From assembly GCA_944380775.1 (NCBI GenBank), contig CALWIP010000043.1, forward strand, positions 1-35,103: a stretch of 35,103 nt of DNA. Reading direction: 5' to 3'. This DNA is from an uncultured Clostridia bacterium (GTDB taxonomy: Bacteria; Bacillota; Clostridia; Oscillospirales; Acutalibacteraceae). The position numbers and the translations under genes are program-made. Below the pieces are notes generated by a model. It was given only the letters and a program-made list of their open reading frames with translations. It ran no database searches and had not been told where the DNA came from. Every line of letters starts with the position of its first letter. Position 1 is the stretch's first letter. This document shows, piece by piece, positions 1-9,800 of the stretch.

Positions 1-46
1 ACTCCAAAAATCCCTGAAGCTCTTTCCTCTTTTGAGCCGCCACCAT
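1..46 (-). CDS. Start of a gene cut by the window edge, possibly tyrosine recombinase XerD
   Basis: An ATG at 46-44, five bases after a GAGGGG ribosome binding site, opens a frame running off the window edge (15 codons, beginning MVAAQKRKELQGFLE). It starts 13 bases after the spoIIM stop, so it is probably co-transcribed. In Bacillus subtilis xerD lies just downstream of spoIIM, and an N-terminal helix of the form K-x-L-x-x-F-L-E suits a SAM-like N-terminal integrase domain. The name therefore rests on synteny and a few residues only. An ATG at 50-48 opens another frame but reads less like a protein start. Confidence 0.4.
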   Translation of the reverse strand, partial: MVAAQKRKELQGFLE

Positions 47-59
47 CCATTCCCCTCAA

Positions 60-719
60 TCAAAACGAAAATTGGCCCGCAACGCAGACCGCAAGCAGGG
101 TATCCAGCCCCGCCGCCGCAGCGCAGAGCAGCAGGACCACGCCGAAGCGCGAACCGTACCGCCGCAGCTCCAGCGGCTGTGTCTCTCCCGCGCCGGCACG
201 CCGGCAAAGGCGCAGCACGCGCCAAGAGAGCCGGCATCCCTCCGCCGCCGCAAGCAGAAGCGCACACAGCGCGACAAAAGCACCGGGCGCCATTACGCAT
301 GCGTAAAACAGGAAGCCGGCGCCCCCATACCGCAAGAAGAGGCCGCCTCCGGCCGCGCCCAGGCCAAGGCCGCGGAAAAACGGCAGAACCGGCAGGAGAA
401 CCATGCCCCACGCCGAAAAACCACCCAAAAAACAAACCGCCGCCAGCAAAAAAGCCGCCGCCAGCGACGCCGGGAAAACGGCCCAACGCGGCCCCTGCGC
501 CAAAAAGGCGAGCTCCCTCGCCAACAGCGCATCCCAGGCCTGTGAAAAACCGGCCGCATGGCCGGAGAGCCACGCGCCCAGCGCAACACCCGCGAGCGCG
601 CCGCCGCCCAAAAGGACAAACGGCAGTTCCCGCCGCAGGCCGCGCCGCCACGCGCGCACATCGAAGATCCGCCCTTTGGAGTCCTTTGCCGCAAGCCGGT
701 TTGTCCTTTTTCCCTTCAC
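60..719 (-). CDS. spoIIM: Stage II sporulation protein M (SpoIIM)
   Basis: A 219-aa membrane protein with a basic N-terminus (about residues 1-30) and roughly five hydrophobic segments, close to the usual length of SpoIIM (about 214 aa). In the family, SpoIIM anchors the SpoIID-SpoIIM-SpoIIP peptidoglycan-degrading complex that drives forespore engulfment. The start is GTG at 719, after a purine-rich GAGAGGGGGCGGG stretch; no in-frame ATG gives a better site. It has its own candidate promoter (806-834) and is followed directly by the start of another gene, as spoIIM is by xerD in Bacillus. The sequence is divergent and very Ala/Leu/Gly-rich, so the call leans on topology, length and neighbourhood. 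Confidence 0.65.
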   Translation of the reverse strand: MKGKRTNRLAAKDSKGRIFDVRAWRRGLRRELPFVLLGGGALAGVALGAWLSGHAAGFSQAWDALLARELAFLAQGPRWAVFPASLAAAFLLAAVCFLGGFSAWGMVLLPVLPFFRGLGLGAAGGGLFLRYGGAGFLFYACVMAPGAFVALCALLLAAAEGCRLSWRVLRLCRRAGAGETQPLELRRYGSRFGVVLLLCAAAAGLDTLLAVCVAGQFSF

Positions 720-805
720 CGGAACCCGCCCCCTCTCTTGAGATATTCCATCCTTATGAGGGCGGCGCAGCTCTTATGACGGGCAGGCAGGCCCGCTTAA
801 CTTTA

Positions 806-834
806 ATAGTAAACTATTTTTTGTTCCAACGCAA
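806..834 (-). promoter_or_regulatory. Candidate vegetative promoter for spoIIM
   Basis: On the minus strand TTGCGT (834-829), a 17-base spacer and TACTAT (811-806) lie about 85 bases before the GTG start. The stretch is locally AT-rich in a GC-rich neighbourhood. Both boxes are imperfect, so this is a moderate call. Confidence 0.4.
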
Positions 835-877
835 GCAAAAAACTTGTGAATTTCCCTTTATTCGTGAAAAAATTCGT

Positions 878-2239
878 TCATTCCGCCAGCGCAGCCTGGA
901 TCATGATGGCGCATTCCAGGCGTTTCTTTTCGAGTTCACAGGAGATGCGGTGCGACTTAAGGATATCCCCCTCATACTGCCAGCTGTTGGCGTTACACCC
1001 GCCGCTGCAATAGAATTTGGCCCAGCAGTGGCGGCAATCCTCTTTGCCGTACACGTTAGAGGCGGCGAACTGCTCTTTCTCCTGCAAATCGAAGGTCCCA
1101 TCCAGCACATTCCCCATCTTCCAGCGGTCGTCGCCGACAAACTGGTGGCAGGGGAAAATATCCCCTTCCGGCGTAACGGCGACATATTCGTTCCCGCAGC
1201 CGCAGCCGCGCAGGCGCTTGATGGCGCAGGGACCCTGGTTGAGGTCGATCATGAAATGGAAGAAGTGGAAGCCCCGCCCCTCTTTTTTCCGCTGGATGAG
1301 CACCTTGGCCAGCCGCTCATATTCCGCGAAAACCGCAGGCAAATCCTCTTCCTTGATGGAGTAGTCCAGCTTTTCGTCGGATACCACCGGCTCAATGGAA
1401 ATTTCGTCAAAGCCCAGGTCCGCCATGTGGAGCACATCGTTGGTAAAATCTAGGTTATATTTGGTAAACGTTCCGCGGACATAATAGTCCCGGTCCTTTC
1501 CGCGCTGCGCCACCAGCTTTTGGTAGCGCGGGACAATCGCATCGTAGCTGCCTGTGCCGTCGACGCGCACGCGCAGCCGGTCGTTGACCTCCTTGCGGCC
1601 GTCCAGCGAAAGCACCACGTTTGACATCTCGCGGTTGATGAAATCGATCTTGTCGTCGGTGAGCAAAATCCCGTTTGTTGTAATGGTGAAGCGGAAATTT
1701 TTGTTGCATTCCTTCTCCCGGCTGCGCGCGTAAGCGACCACCTGCTTGACCACTTCAAAATTCATCAGCGGTTCCCCGCCAAAGAAATCGACCTCGAGGT
1801 TATGGCGGCCCGCGGAGCGCTCAATCAGAAAATCGATTGCCTTTTTCCCCACCTCCAGCGGCATCAGCATCCGGCCGCGGCCAAAATCGCCTTTGGCGGC
1901 AAAGCAGTATTCACAGCGCAGGTTGCAGTCGTGCGCAATATTCAGGCACATGGCTTTGACCGGGGATCCCTTCATCATCCCGGCAAATTGGGCGTAATCA
2001 TCTTCCGCAAACAGCATTCCCTGTTCCTGCAACTCGCGCAGTTCGCCGTAAGCTTCCTGCACCGCTTCCGCCCCATATTCCGGGACCAACGCGCTGGCCA
2101 GCGCCTCCGGCAGTTCCGCCGGGACCTTGTCCTCCAAGTAATCCAGCATCCGGTAGGGAAGCTCCTCAAAAAGATGGACGGCTCCGCTGTTGGTGTCGGT
2201 GACAATCCGGTAACCGTTCAGCTCATACTTATGGATCAT
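878..2239 (-). CDS. scfB: SCIFF ranthipeptide maturase, radical SAM/SPASM protein ScfB
   Basis: A 453-aa radical SAM enzyme that installs thioether cross-links in the SCIFF precursor encoded just upstream. The N-terminal 100 residues form a RiPP-recognition-like region. The radical SAM cluster motif CxxxCxxC is C105-C109-C112 (CNLRCEYC), followed by a GGEP motif near 154. The C-terminal third is a cysteine-rich SPASM domain (about 335-440, including CGCG, FPCHQF, CRHCW and CSGGC) expected to bind two auxiliary [4Fe-4S] clusters. The frame stays open further upstream, but the ATG at 2239 is preferred: an AAAGGA site lies 8 bases before it, and the resulting MIHKYELNGY start matches family N-termini. 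An ATG at 2248 is possible but sits directly against that site. It forms the usual pair with scfA. Confidence 0.93.
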   Translation of the reverse strand: MIHKYELNGYRIVTDTNSGAVHLFEELPYRMLDYLEDKVPAELPEALASALVPEYGAEAVQEAYGELRELQEQGMLFAEDDYAQFAGMMKGSPVKAMCLNIAHDCNLRCEYCFAAKGDFGRGRMLMPLEVGKKAIDFLIERSAGRHNLEVDFFGGEPLMNFEVVKQVVAYARSREKECNKNFRFTITTNGILLTDDKIDFINREMSNVVLSLDGRKEVNDRLRVRVDGTGSYDAIVPRYQKLVAQRGKDRDYYVRGTFTKYNLDFTNDVLHMADLGFDEISIEPVVSDEKLDYSIKEEDLPAVFAEYERLAKVLIQRKKEGRGFHFFHFMIDLNQGPCAIKRLRGCGCGNEYVAVTPEGDIFPCHQFVGDDRWKMGNVLDGTFDLQEKEQFAASNVYGKEDCRHCWAKFYCSGGCNANSWQYEGDILKSHRISCELEKKRLECAIMIQAALAE

Positions 2240-2422
2240 GTTTTTCATCCTTTGACCTGAAATTTTGACAGAAAGGCCGCCAGGGCCGGCAAGAAGCCGT
2301 CCCCGGCGGACAAAAAGAGACACCGGCGCACCGTTGCGGTCCGAAGACGTCCCGCGCCGCCGGACCACCGGCCGCGGGCGAGATTTGGTTCACAGCCATA
2401 CGCAACCATGCGAAGATGCCGA

Positions 2423-2447
2423 AAGGGGCAGAGTCGCTCTGCCCCTT
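2423..2447 (-). terminator. Hairpin between scfA and scfB, likely partial terminator/attenuator
   Basis: A perfect 11-bp stem (2423-2433 with 2437-2447) around a 3-base loop lies 22 bases after the scfA stop. On the transcribed strand it ends in only three U residues, so incomplete termination is more likely than a full stop. That would give more precursor peptide mRNA than maturase mRNA. The 221 bases between the peptide and maturase genes hold no other gene that I can see. Confidence 0.55.
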
Positions 2448-2469
2448 ACACTCTGATTTTTGCGAAACC

Positions 2470-2616
2470 TTACTTCCCGTTGCGTTCGCACTTTTGGTTT
2501 GCAACCGTGCAAGAGGTCTTGCACGCAGACTGGCAGGACGCCTGGCATTCGCCGCAGCCGCCCTTCACAGCGCTTTCCTTCAGGTTGACCGTATTCAAAG
2601 TTTTGATCTGTTTCAT
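2470..2616 (-). CDS. scfA: SCIFF peptide precursor (six cysteines in forty-five residues), ScfA
   Basis: A 48-aa precursor with six cysteines at positions 21, 24, 28, 32, 36 and 43, and the conserved leader MKQIKTLNTVNLKES. This is the near-universal clostridial SCIFF ranthipeptide, modified by the adjacent radical SAM/SPASM enzyme to carry Cys-derived thioether bridges; its physiological role is not settled. The start ATG at 2616 has an excellent GGAGG site followed by a T-run. An upstream in-frame ATG at 2661 has no such site and would add 15 residues foreign to the family. The gene order tgt, yajC, TIGR04086-type protein, scfA, scfB seen here is typical for the family. Confidence 0.95.
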   Translation of the reverse strand: MKQIKTLNTVNLKESAVKGGCGECQASCQSACKTSCTVANQKCERNGK

Positions 2617-2777
2617 AAAAAAACCTCCGTTTCCTTTTTTCTGCGGCAGCCCTCTTCCCAAACCATCTTTGGAAGCAGCAGCGCCTCACCGCCCTTCCGG
2701 GTTCCCCCGCACGCCTCCCTCCGTCTGGACGGGAGGACCGCCGGGCTGGTTCGCCCGTATTGCAGCTTTTCTGGTAT

Positions 2778-2786
2778 ATTATATCA
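2778..2786 (-). promoter_or_regulatory. Extended -10 promoter for scfA
   Basis: TGATATAAT on the minus strand (2786-2778) is a perfect extended -10 element; there is no good -35 box. It implies a leader of about 155 bases before scfA, GC-rich and able to fold (for example around 2716-2742). I recognise no riboswitch class in it. Confidence 0.55.
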
Positions 2787-2816
2787 CATTGCCGCGAAAA
2801 AGGGAAGCCCCGGGCG

Positions 2817-3227
2817 CTATTTTCTCCGCGGCCGGCGGTTGACCATCAGCACGCCGCCAAGCGCCCCGGCAAGCGCCATCACAGCGCCTTTTGTCGCAAG
2901 GGCCGCAGAAAAGGGCTCCTGCACCAGGAAGTAGCCCGCAAGCGAGATTAACAAAAACAGGAGCAGGCCCGCCGCCGCGCCGCAGGGAAGGCCCCGTTCT
3001 CCTGAGAGTTTCGCCGCAGTCATCCCGGCGGCAAAAGCGCTCAGGCCGCACACCGCCAATGTCAAGGGGGAAAGCAGGCCCTGCGGCACCTGTGCTGAAG
3101 CTGCCAGCGCCAACGCGCACACCATCAAAAAGAAGGTACAACACAGCGCGCCCACCAGGCATCCGCCTGTTGCCGCCAACGCCCACTTTGCCCACGCATG
3201 TTCCTTTTGCTCCACTCCCGGTTTCAT
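2817..3227 (-). CDS. TIGR04086-type four-helix membrane protein
   Basis: A 136-aa protein with about four closely spaced hydrophobic helices, rich in Ala/Gly/Leu, and a basic C-terminus (NRRPRRK). Size and topology, and above all its place between yajC and the SCIFF genes, fit the uncharacterised TIGR04086/YrzE-like family. The start ATG at 3227 follows GGGAGGGAGCAC; an in-frame ATG at 3257 would add a tail with no ribosome binding site. No function is known. The conserved linkage suggests a membrane role near YajC or SCIFF, but that is inference. Confidence 0.65.
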   Translation of the reverse strand: MKPGVEQKEHAWAKWALAATGGCLVGALCCTFFLMVCALALAASAQVPQGLLSPLTLAVCGLSAFAAGMTAAKLSGERGLPCGAAAGLLLFLLISLAGYFLVQEPFSAALATKGAVMALAGALGGVLMVNRRPRRK

Positions 3228-3307
3228 GTGCTCCCTCCCGCTTGCCGTGCCTACCAATGTGCTTCCAGCCTATTGTTATGCGGGATCTGGCGCAGCTATT
3301 CCAGGGA

Positions 3308-3646
3308 TTATTCGCCGTCGTCGTGGATGGTGTCCACGCTGCCGATTGCCCAACGCTTAATCATCAGCCTGCTGCGGTCGGAACCGGTCTCGATGATGAT
3401 GCTGTCTTCCTCTTTGATGGCGACAATCTTGCCGCAGATGCCGCCGATCGTCGTGATCATATCGCCGATCTGCGCGCTCTTGCGCATCTTTTCTTCTTTT
3501 TTCTTCTTTTTCGACTGCGGCCGGAAGAAAATAAAGTACAACGCGACGATAAAGACCGCGTAAATCGCCAGCGTGATCCACATGCTCGCGCCGCTGGCTG
3601 CGCCGTCCGTCGCGGCGCCGGAAGACAGGGTCAAGAAATTCTGCAT
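3308..3646 (-). CDS. yajC: Preprotein translocase accessory subunit YajC
   Basis: A 112-aa protein with a single N-terminal transmembrane helix (about residues 22-42, ending ALYFIFFRPQSKKKKK) and a small cytoplasmic domain containing the signature GDMITTIGGICGKI. The FFRPQ-KK junction is diagnostic of YajC, which binds the SecDF part of the Sec translocon. The ATG at 3646 is 12 bases after GGAGG, slightly long, but there is no better start. It follows tgt in the order usual across bacteria (tgt-yajC), though here it has its own strong promoter in the 77-base gap. Confidence 0.93.
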   Translation of the reverse strand: MQNFLTLSSGAATDGAASGASMWITLAIYAVFIVALYFIFFRPQSKKKKKEEKMRKSAQIGDMITTIGGICGKIVAIKEEDSIIIETGSDRSRLMIKRWAIGSVDTIHDDGE

Positions 3647-3678
3647 TTTACCAAAACACCTCCATGTTGAATGTACCA

Positions 3679-3707
3679 ATTATAACAAGGATTTTCGCGT
3701 CATGCAA
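3679..3707 (-). promoter_or_regulatory. Promoter for yajC
   Basis: TTGCAT (3707-3702), a 17-base spacer and TATAAT (3684-3679) with an extended TGT before the -10, immediately before the yajC ribosome binding site. Confidence 0.65.
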
Positions 3708-3723
3708 GCGTTTCGCCTGCAAT

Positions 3724-5509
<1,786 letters not shown>

Positions 5510-5510
5510 A

Positions 5511-6563
5511 TCACCCCTCCTTTTTCGCGGCAAGCAACAGCTTGGCGATGGCTTCCTCCAACAGGACCCGCTCCTCCGTTCTGGAACCCTTGAGCGCGAG
5601 GTCCGTCTCCAACAGGATGGAGAGGCTCTCCCGCAGCGCATCCAACGAAAGGCGTTTGCCGTCCCGCTCTGCGTTTTGCAGGCGGAATTCCTTCCCCTTG
5701 TAGGTAGAAGCAAAACAGGACGCCGGATCCGAGGCGGTCCCGCCGCTTTGCAGCGCAGCCTTGACGCGGTATAAATCTAAATATTGCGCGGAAAGGGCAG
5801 CCAACAGGGCGATGGGTTCCTCCTTCTGGTAAAACAAAAGGTCCAGCAGCCGGTAGCTTTTTTCGCTGTCCCCCGCAACCAGGGCCTTCGCCAGCAGGAA
5901 CACGGTGGTTTCCATGTTCCGCACCGCAACCAGGTCGATGGTTTTGCGGGTAATCTCCCCCTCTTTGACAAAGGCACAGAGCTTTTCAAGTTCCTGGTGC
6001 AGCGTTTGTAATTCCCTGCCGCACAAGAAAACCAAATATTCGGCATCCTGCCGGGAAAGCGTGCAGCCGCGCTTCGCGGCTGCCGCACAGAGGATCTTCT
6101 GTAGCTCGCGCTCTGTTTTCCTGGCAAAGCAGACGCTCGCACCTTCGCTTTTCGCCAAGCTCAAAAGCGCTTTCCATTTCCCAGGTTTTTTCAGGTTGAT
6201 CTCCACCGTCGGAAGATACAAAACCAGCACAGTCGTCTCTGGCAGCGTTTTCAAGAGCGTTTCCAGTTCTTTCTCTTCCTGCGCGCCCTTGGCTTCCGCA
6301 TCCCAGTCGCTGACTGCCACGCATTTCCGCTCCGCCAAAAAAGGGAGCGCTTCCGCCGCTGCCGCAATCGCGCTGGCAGAGGCCGTGGAACCGTCGAAGG
6401 TCTGCAAATTAAAATCCAGGAAGCGGTCCCCCGCCGCCTTGCGAACCAGGCGCTGCGCCGCCTGCTTCAGGAGAAATTTTTCGTCCCCATAAAGGAAATA
6501 AAAGCGGGCGAATTCCTGCTGGTCCGTCTTTTTTTTCAGCTCAGCTTCCGTCCATTCCGGCAT
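5511..6563 (-). CDS. holA: DNA polymerase III delta subunit (clamp loader)
   Basis: A 350-aa clamp-loader subunit that opens the beta sliding clamp. It begins with the family pattern FYFLYGDEKFLLKQA (FLYGxE), has a degenerate AAA+ core without Walker motifs, contains RNMETTVFLLAKALVAGD in the lid region, and ends in the helical collar domain. The ATG at 6563 follows a GGGAG site that lies inside the end of comEC, with one base between the comEC stop and this start. The comEC-holA pairing is common in Firmicutes. Confidence 0.93.
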   Translation of the reverse strand: MPEWTEAELKKKTDQQEFARFYFLYGDEKFLLKQAAQRLVRKAAGDRFLDFNLQTFDGSTASASAIAAAAEALPFLAERKCVAVSDWDAEAKGAQEEKELETLLKTLPETTVLVLYLPTVEINLKKPGKWKALLSLAKSEGASVCFARKTERELQKILCAAAAKRGCTLSRQDAEYLVFLCGRELQTLHQELEKLCAFVKEGEITRKTIDLVAVRNMETTVFLLAKALVAGDSEKSYRLLDLLFYQKEEPIALLAALSAQYLDLYRVKAALQSGGTASDPASCFASTYKGKEFRLQNAERDGKRLSLDALRESLSILLETDLALKGSRTEERVLLEEAIAKLLLAAKKEG

Positions 6564-6564
6564 A

Positions 6565-8769
6565 TTAAGGCTCCCTTCTCAGCGAGATTTCCCCATTTGG
6601 GGCAATGTCGACCAACAGATCCCCTTCCCTGCCGGCGTAGCAAACGCCGGCTGCGAGGACCGGCGGCACGGCGGGAGCATCTTCTTCCGTGACAATCACC
6701 GCCAGACCCGCCTGGAGCAGCTCTGCGTTTTGCGGCACGCCGTGCAGCACCAGGAGGTCCGGGCGCCGCCAGGATTCCGAAATCTTCGCGGCGTCGCAAT
6801 CCTCCCAACAGAACAAGACTTGCAGCCCGGAGATTTCCGCTGCGAGAAAACGGTCTTCCGCGCAGTATTCCAACGGAAATTCCCCAAACAGCAGCGCTTT
6901 TGTGCCACCCCGTGAGTTCCAGACGGCATCTGCCTGCTCTAAACTGCCGGAGAAGGTCCGGGTAAACACGCTGTCAGCGGGGAGAATCAGGTTCCCGACC
7001 GGGTAGCGCTCTAAAAGTGCAGCGGCCGCAGCTTCCTCCCGCTCCCCTGCTAGGCAGAGCTCCAGCCGGTCCGCATTGTGGTCCGAAAGAAACGAAATGA
7101 CGCCGGCGCCGTTTTCCTCTCCACAGCAGAGCGCAGCGGCCCGGCCGTTGTAGAGCACCGCCGCCTCGAGGCTCTCCCCGTACCCGACGATGCCAAGCCG
7201 GACGACATCCCTCATAGAAATCTGATAGGACAGGATCCCGGCCAAGAGCAAAAGGACCGAACAGCAAGCCACCGCCCGGTAGAGCCGTTTTCCCGCCCGC
7301 CAGGCGGCAGCGCAGGCGAGCACCACCGTCCCGCAGAGCCAAAATTCGACAAATCCATAGGAGGCGGAAATACTGGCAAACGGGATATTGGCCAACCAAG
7401 ACGCGCACTGCTGCATATATTCCGCCAGGCCCGCAGACGCCAGCGCAAAACAGCCCGCCAGCGGGCGGAGCAGCGGGACCAAATGCAACAGCGCGGCAGC
7501 GGCCGAAGTCCCCATCAAAACGGTGGAGGGGAAGAGCGTCAGAAGATTGGCCAGCGGGGCGACAGTGGAAAAAGAGCCAAAATTCAGCAGCGTAATGGGC
7601 AACGTAAAAATCATGGCGGAAACAGATGTGGCGAGCACACCGGCCGCCGCGTCCAAAAGGCGTTTCCCATGCGGGAGCGGTTCATACCGTGCGCGGCACC
7701 ACGCGAGGATGCGCGGGGAAAGAAGGATTAGGCCGAGCGTCGCCGCAACAGAGAGCAGCATCCCCACGTCCCCGGCGGCATAGGGGTTCGCAAGGCAGAG
7801 CAGCAGCGCTGCAATCCCCAGGGAGTTGAGCGAATCTGCCTGGCGGCTGACCGCCATCCCCATCAGATAGATCAGGTACATTACGCCGCTGCGAACCACC
7901 GACGGCACAAACCCGGTAACCGCCATAAACGTAAAAACCCCGGCCATCGCCAGCAGCGCAGAGCCGCGCCGCGGGATCCGCAGGGCGCGAAATAGATATA
8001 AAAGCAGCTGCGCGACGGTAGACATGTGAAGGCCGGAGACCGAGAGAATATGCGAAATGCCGCAGATACGGAAATCCTCTTCCACAAGGTCGGAAATGCC
8101 GGAGCGTTCTCCCAAAAAGATCCCGGCGATCAATCCGGATTGGCGCGGCGGGATCTGCTCCCGCAAGGAGCGCACCAGAGCTTCCCGCGCTTGCAACGCA
8201 TAGAAATAGAGCGGCTTTTCTTCGGTCTTCTCAATGGAATACGGTTCATATTCATACAGGAATCCGGACATCGTAATTCCTTTGGAGAGAAGGCTGTCCC
8301 GCGAGCGGAAGCCGTCTCCGTTTTCCGGGAAGAAGAGGCCAAACGTCCCGGTGATGCGGTCATACGGCTCCACACGGAGCGGGTTGACCGTAGTGAAGCG
8401 GATCTTCCCCAAATGCGGCGCGTCTTCCGCCTCGATGCTTTCCACTTCCAGCACGTAGCGGTAGCCGCCCTCCCGCCGCTCCGGAAGCTCGCAGATCACG
8501 CCGGTTAACGTGACGTCTTCCCCATCCAGCGCGGCGGCCGGCTCCACAAACGAGGCGGTGTACCACGCAAACGAACTGAACGACACGGCCAGCGTGGCGA
8601 AAATGCACGGGAGGACCTTTGTTTTACGCGCCTGCCGGAACAGCAGGGACAACAAAAACGCCCCGGCGCCTGCCGCGCCCAAAATCCGGGAATTTTCCGC
8701 GCCAAAAGAAAGAGCGGCCAGTTGAGCGAGCAGATAAACCGAACCTACCAACGCAAACGGCCGCTTCAT
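6565..8769 (-). CDS. comEC: DNA uptake channel ComEC/Rec2 with degenerate C-terminal domain
   Basis: A 734-aa polytopic membrane protein of the competence channel that passes single-stranded DNA into the cell. An N-terminal OB-like extracellular region (about 80-160, DVTLTGVICELPER) is followed by the Competence domain with its signature ISHILSVSGLHMS and VVRSGVMYLIYLMG, then several membrane helices. The C-terminal 200 residues lie where ComEC normally has a metallo-beta-lactamase-like domain, but the HxHxDH metal motif is absent: the equivalent stretch reads LSDHNADRLEL. The start ATG at 8769 has GAGGAG 7 bases upstream. It lies 22 bases after the phosphoribosyltransferase stop and one base before holA, so all are likely one transcript. 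Confidence 0.93.
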   Translation of the reverse strand: MKRPFALVGSVYLLAQLAALSFGAENSRILGAAGAGAFLLSLLFRQARKTKVLPCIFATLAVSFSSFAWYTASFVEPAAALDGEDVTLTGVICELPERREGGYRYVLEVESIEAEDAPHLGKIRFTTVNPLRVEPYDRITGTFGLFFPENGDGFRSRDSLLSKGITMSGFLYEYEPYSIEKTEEKPLYFYALQAREALVRSLREQIPPRQSGLIAGIFLGERSGISDLVEEDFRICGISHILSVSGLHMSTVAQLLLYLFRALRIPRRGSALLAMAGVFTFMAVTGFVPSVVRSGVMYLIYLMGMAVSRQADSLNSLGIAALLLCLANPYAAGDVGMLLSVAATLGLILLSPRILAWCRARYEPLPHGKRLLDAAAGVLATSVSAMIFTLPITLLNFGSFSTVAPLANLLTLFPSTVLMGTSAAAALLHLVPLLRPLAGCFALASAGLAEYMQQCASWLANIPFASISASYGFVEFWLCGTVVLACAAAWRAGKRLYRAVACCSVLLLLAGILSYQISMRDVVRLGIVGYGESLEAAVLYNGRAAALCCGEENGAGVISFLSDHNADRLELCLAGEREEAAAAALLERYPVGNLILPADSVFTRTFSGSLEQADAVWNSRGGTKALLFGEFPLEYCAEDRFLAAEISGLQVLFCWEDCDAAKISESWRRPDLLVLHGVPQNAELLQAGLAVIVTEEDAPAVPPVLAAGVCYAGREGDLLVDIAPNGEISLRREP

Positions 8770-8791
8770 ATCTCTTCTCCTCTTTTACTGG

Positions 8792-9346
8792 TCAACCCTT
8801 CGGGAACAACGGAAGCGGCTCTAGGAAAATAATGTCGTCGCGCTTCGCGGCGTCGCCCTCCGCCAGGACGCAGGCGCGCCCAACAATATTTCCATTGAAC
8901 TGCTTGACCAGGCTCTCAATCGCTGCAAGGGATTCGCCGGTGCTGATGACATCGTCCACAATCAGCACGCGCTTCCCATTCAGCCCCTGGTAATCGTCTT
9001 CCGCAAGGTAGAGCTTTTGCACATGGTCCGTCGTGATAGATTTGACCTCCACATGGATCGGGTGCAGCATGTACGCTTTCACGCTTTTGCGCGCCACGAC
9101 ATACCTGCGGCAGCCACGCCGCGCCATCTCGTAGCAAAGCGGGATCCCCTTGGTCTCGGCGGTGATGACCACGTCGTGCTCGGGGCACTTTGCCAGCAGC
9201 GCTTCGGCGGCCCGCTCGGTCAGTTCTACGTCGCCGAACATGACAAAGCCGGCAATGTCCAGGTGTTCATCAATGGGGCAAAGCGGCAAATGGCGCTCGC
9301 ACCCGGCAATCGTCATCGTGTAATATTGTTTCTTCTCTTGGATCAT
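8792..9346 (-). CDS. Phosphoribosyltransferase, adenine/xanthine PRTase-like
   Basis: A 184-aa type I phosphoribosyltransferase. The PRPP-binding loop is clear (VLIVDDVISTGES, about residues 126-138) and is preceded by VVITAETKGIPL, the pattern seen in Apt and Xpt proteins. Probable reaction: a purine base plus PRPP to the nucleotide. The base specificity cannot be read from the sequence, and the protein is diverged enough from true Apt that I give no symbol. The ATG at 9346 has AGGAGG 8 bases upstream. It follows the HIT gene by 13 bases and precedes comEC by 22. Confidence 0.8.
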   Translation of the reverse strand: MIQEKKQYYTMTIAGCERHLPLCPIDEHLDIAGFVMFGDVELTERAAEALLAKCPEHDVVITAETKGIPLCYEMARRGCRRYVVARKSVKAYMLHPIHVEVKSITTDHVQKLYLAEDDYQGLNGKRVLIVDDVISTGESLAAIESLVKQFNGNIVGRACVLAEGDAAKRDDIIFLEPLPLFPKG

Positions 9347-9359
9347 GACAAAAACCTCC

Positions 9360-9698
9360 TCAGCCCGGCGGCCATTTCATGGAACGCCCGCCCAACAAAT
9401 GGAAATGCAGGTGCGGGACGGTCTGTCCGCCGTCCTCGCCGCAGTTGGTCACGATGCGAAACCCGTTGGAAAGGCCGAGTTCCTCCGCCAGCTGGGCCGC
9501 CACCTCGAAAATGTGGGCGACGATGCCGCTGTTTTCCGGCGTGATTTCCCGTACGGAAGAAAGGTGCTCCTTCGGGATCAACAGAATATGGGTCGGCGCC
9601 TGCGGATCCAAGTCGTAAAACCCCAGGATCCGGTCGTCCTCATACGCTTTTTTGCTCGGGATTTCTCCGTTCGCAATTTTGCAAAATACGCAGTCCAA
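9360..9698 (-). CDS. HIT family nucleotide hydrolase (HinT-like)
   Basis: A 112-aa histidine-triad protein with the active-site motif HLHFHLLGG near the C-terminus and the zinc-type N-terminus DCVFCKIANGEIPS. HinT-like enzymes hydrolyse purine nucleoside phosphoramidates and related adenylates. The start is TTG at 9698, seven bases after GAAGGAGG; it gives the family length (about 113) and a first residue just before the conserved DCxFC. The frame stays open upstream to an ATG at 9800, but that region holds the promoter and is not family-like. First gene of the packed run leading to tgt. Confidence 0.92.
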   Translation of the reverse strand: MDCVFCKIANGEIPSKKAYEDDRILGFYDLDPQAPTHILLIPKEHLSSVREITPENSGIVAHIFEVAAQLAEELGLSNGFRIVTNCGEDGGQTVPHLHFHLLGGRSMKWPPG

Positions 9699-9771
9699 AT
9701 TAATACCTCCTTCCCCGTTTTCCTGATGCGGGCCAGGAATCCGCAGCCCGCACCATTCTCTTCTATCAAAT

Positions 9772-9800
9772 AGTATATCACATGCGCGCCGGGGCATCAA
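9772..9800 (-). promoter_or_regulatory. Promoter for the HIT-PRTase-comEC-holA-rnmV-tgt run
   Basis: TTGATG (9800-9795), a 17-base spacer and TATACT (9777-9772), with TGA forming an extended -10. The -35 box contains the alaS stop codon TGA (9799-9797). No terminator separates alaS from this promoter, so read-through from alaS is also possible. Confidence 0.65.

Noticed and set aside
716-751. An 11-codon upstream ORF before spoIIM
   Set aside because: It starts with ATG and ends overlapping the spoIIM GTG, but its ribosome binding site is poor and so short a frame is expected by chance.
32-1453. A 473-codon open frame on the plus strand
   Set aside because: It runs antisense through spoIIM and scfB, has Arg/Pro/Ala-rich content typical of a shadow frame in GC-rich DNA, and has no ribosome binding site.
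2617-2777. A known riboswitch class in the scfA leader
   Set aside because: I compared it mentally with cobalamin, SAM, TPP, FMN and c-di-GMP signatures and found no conserved core.
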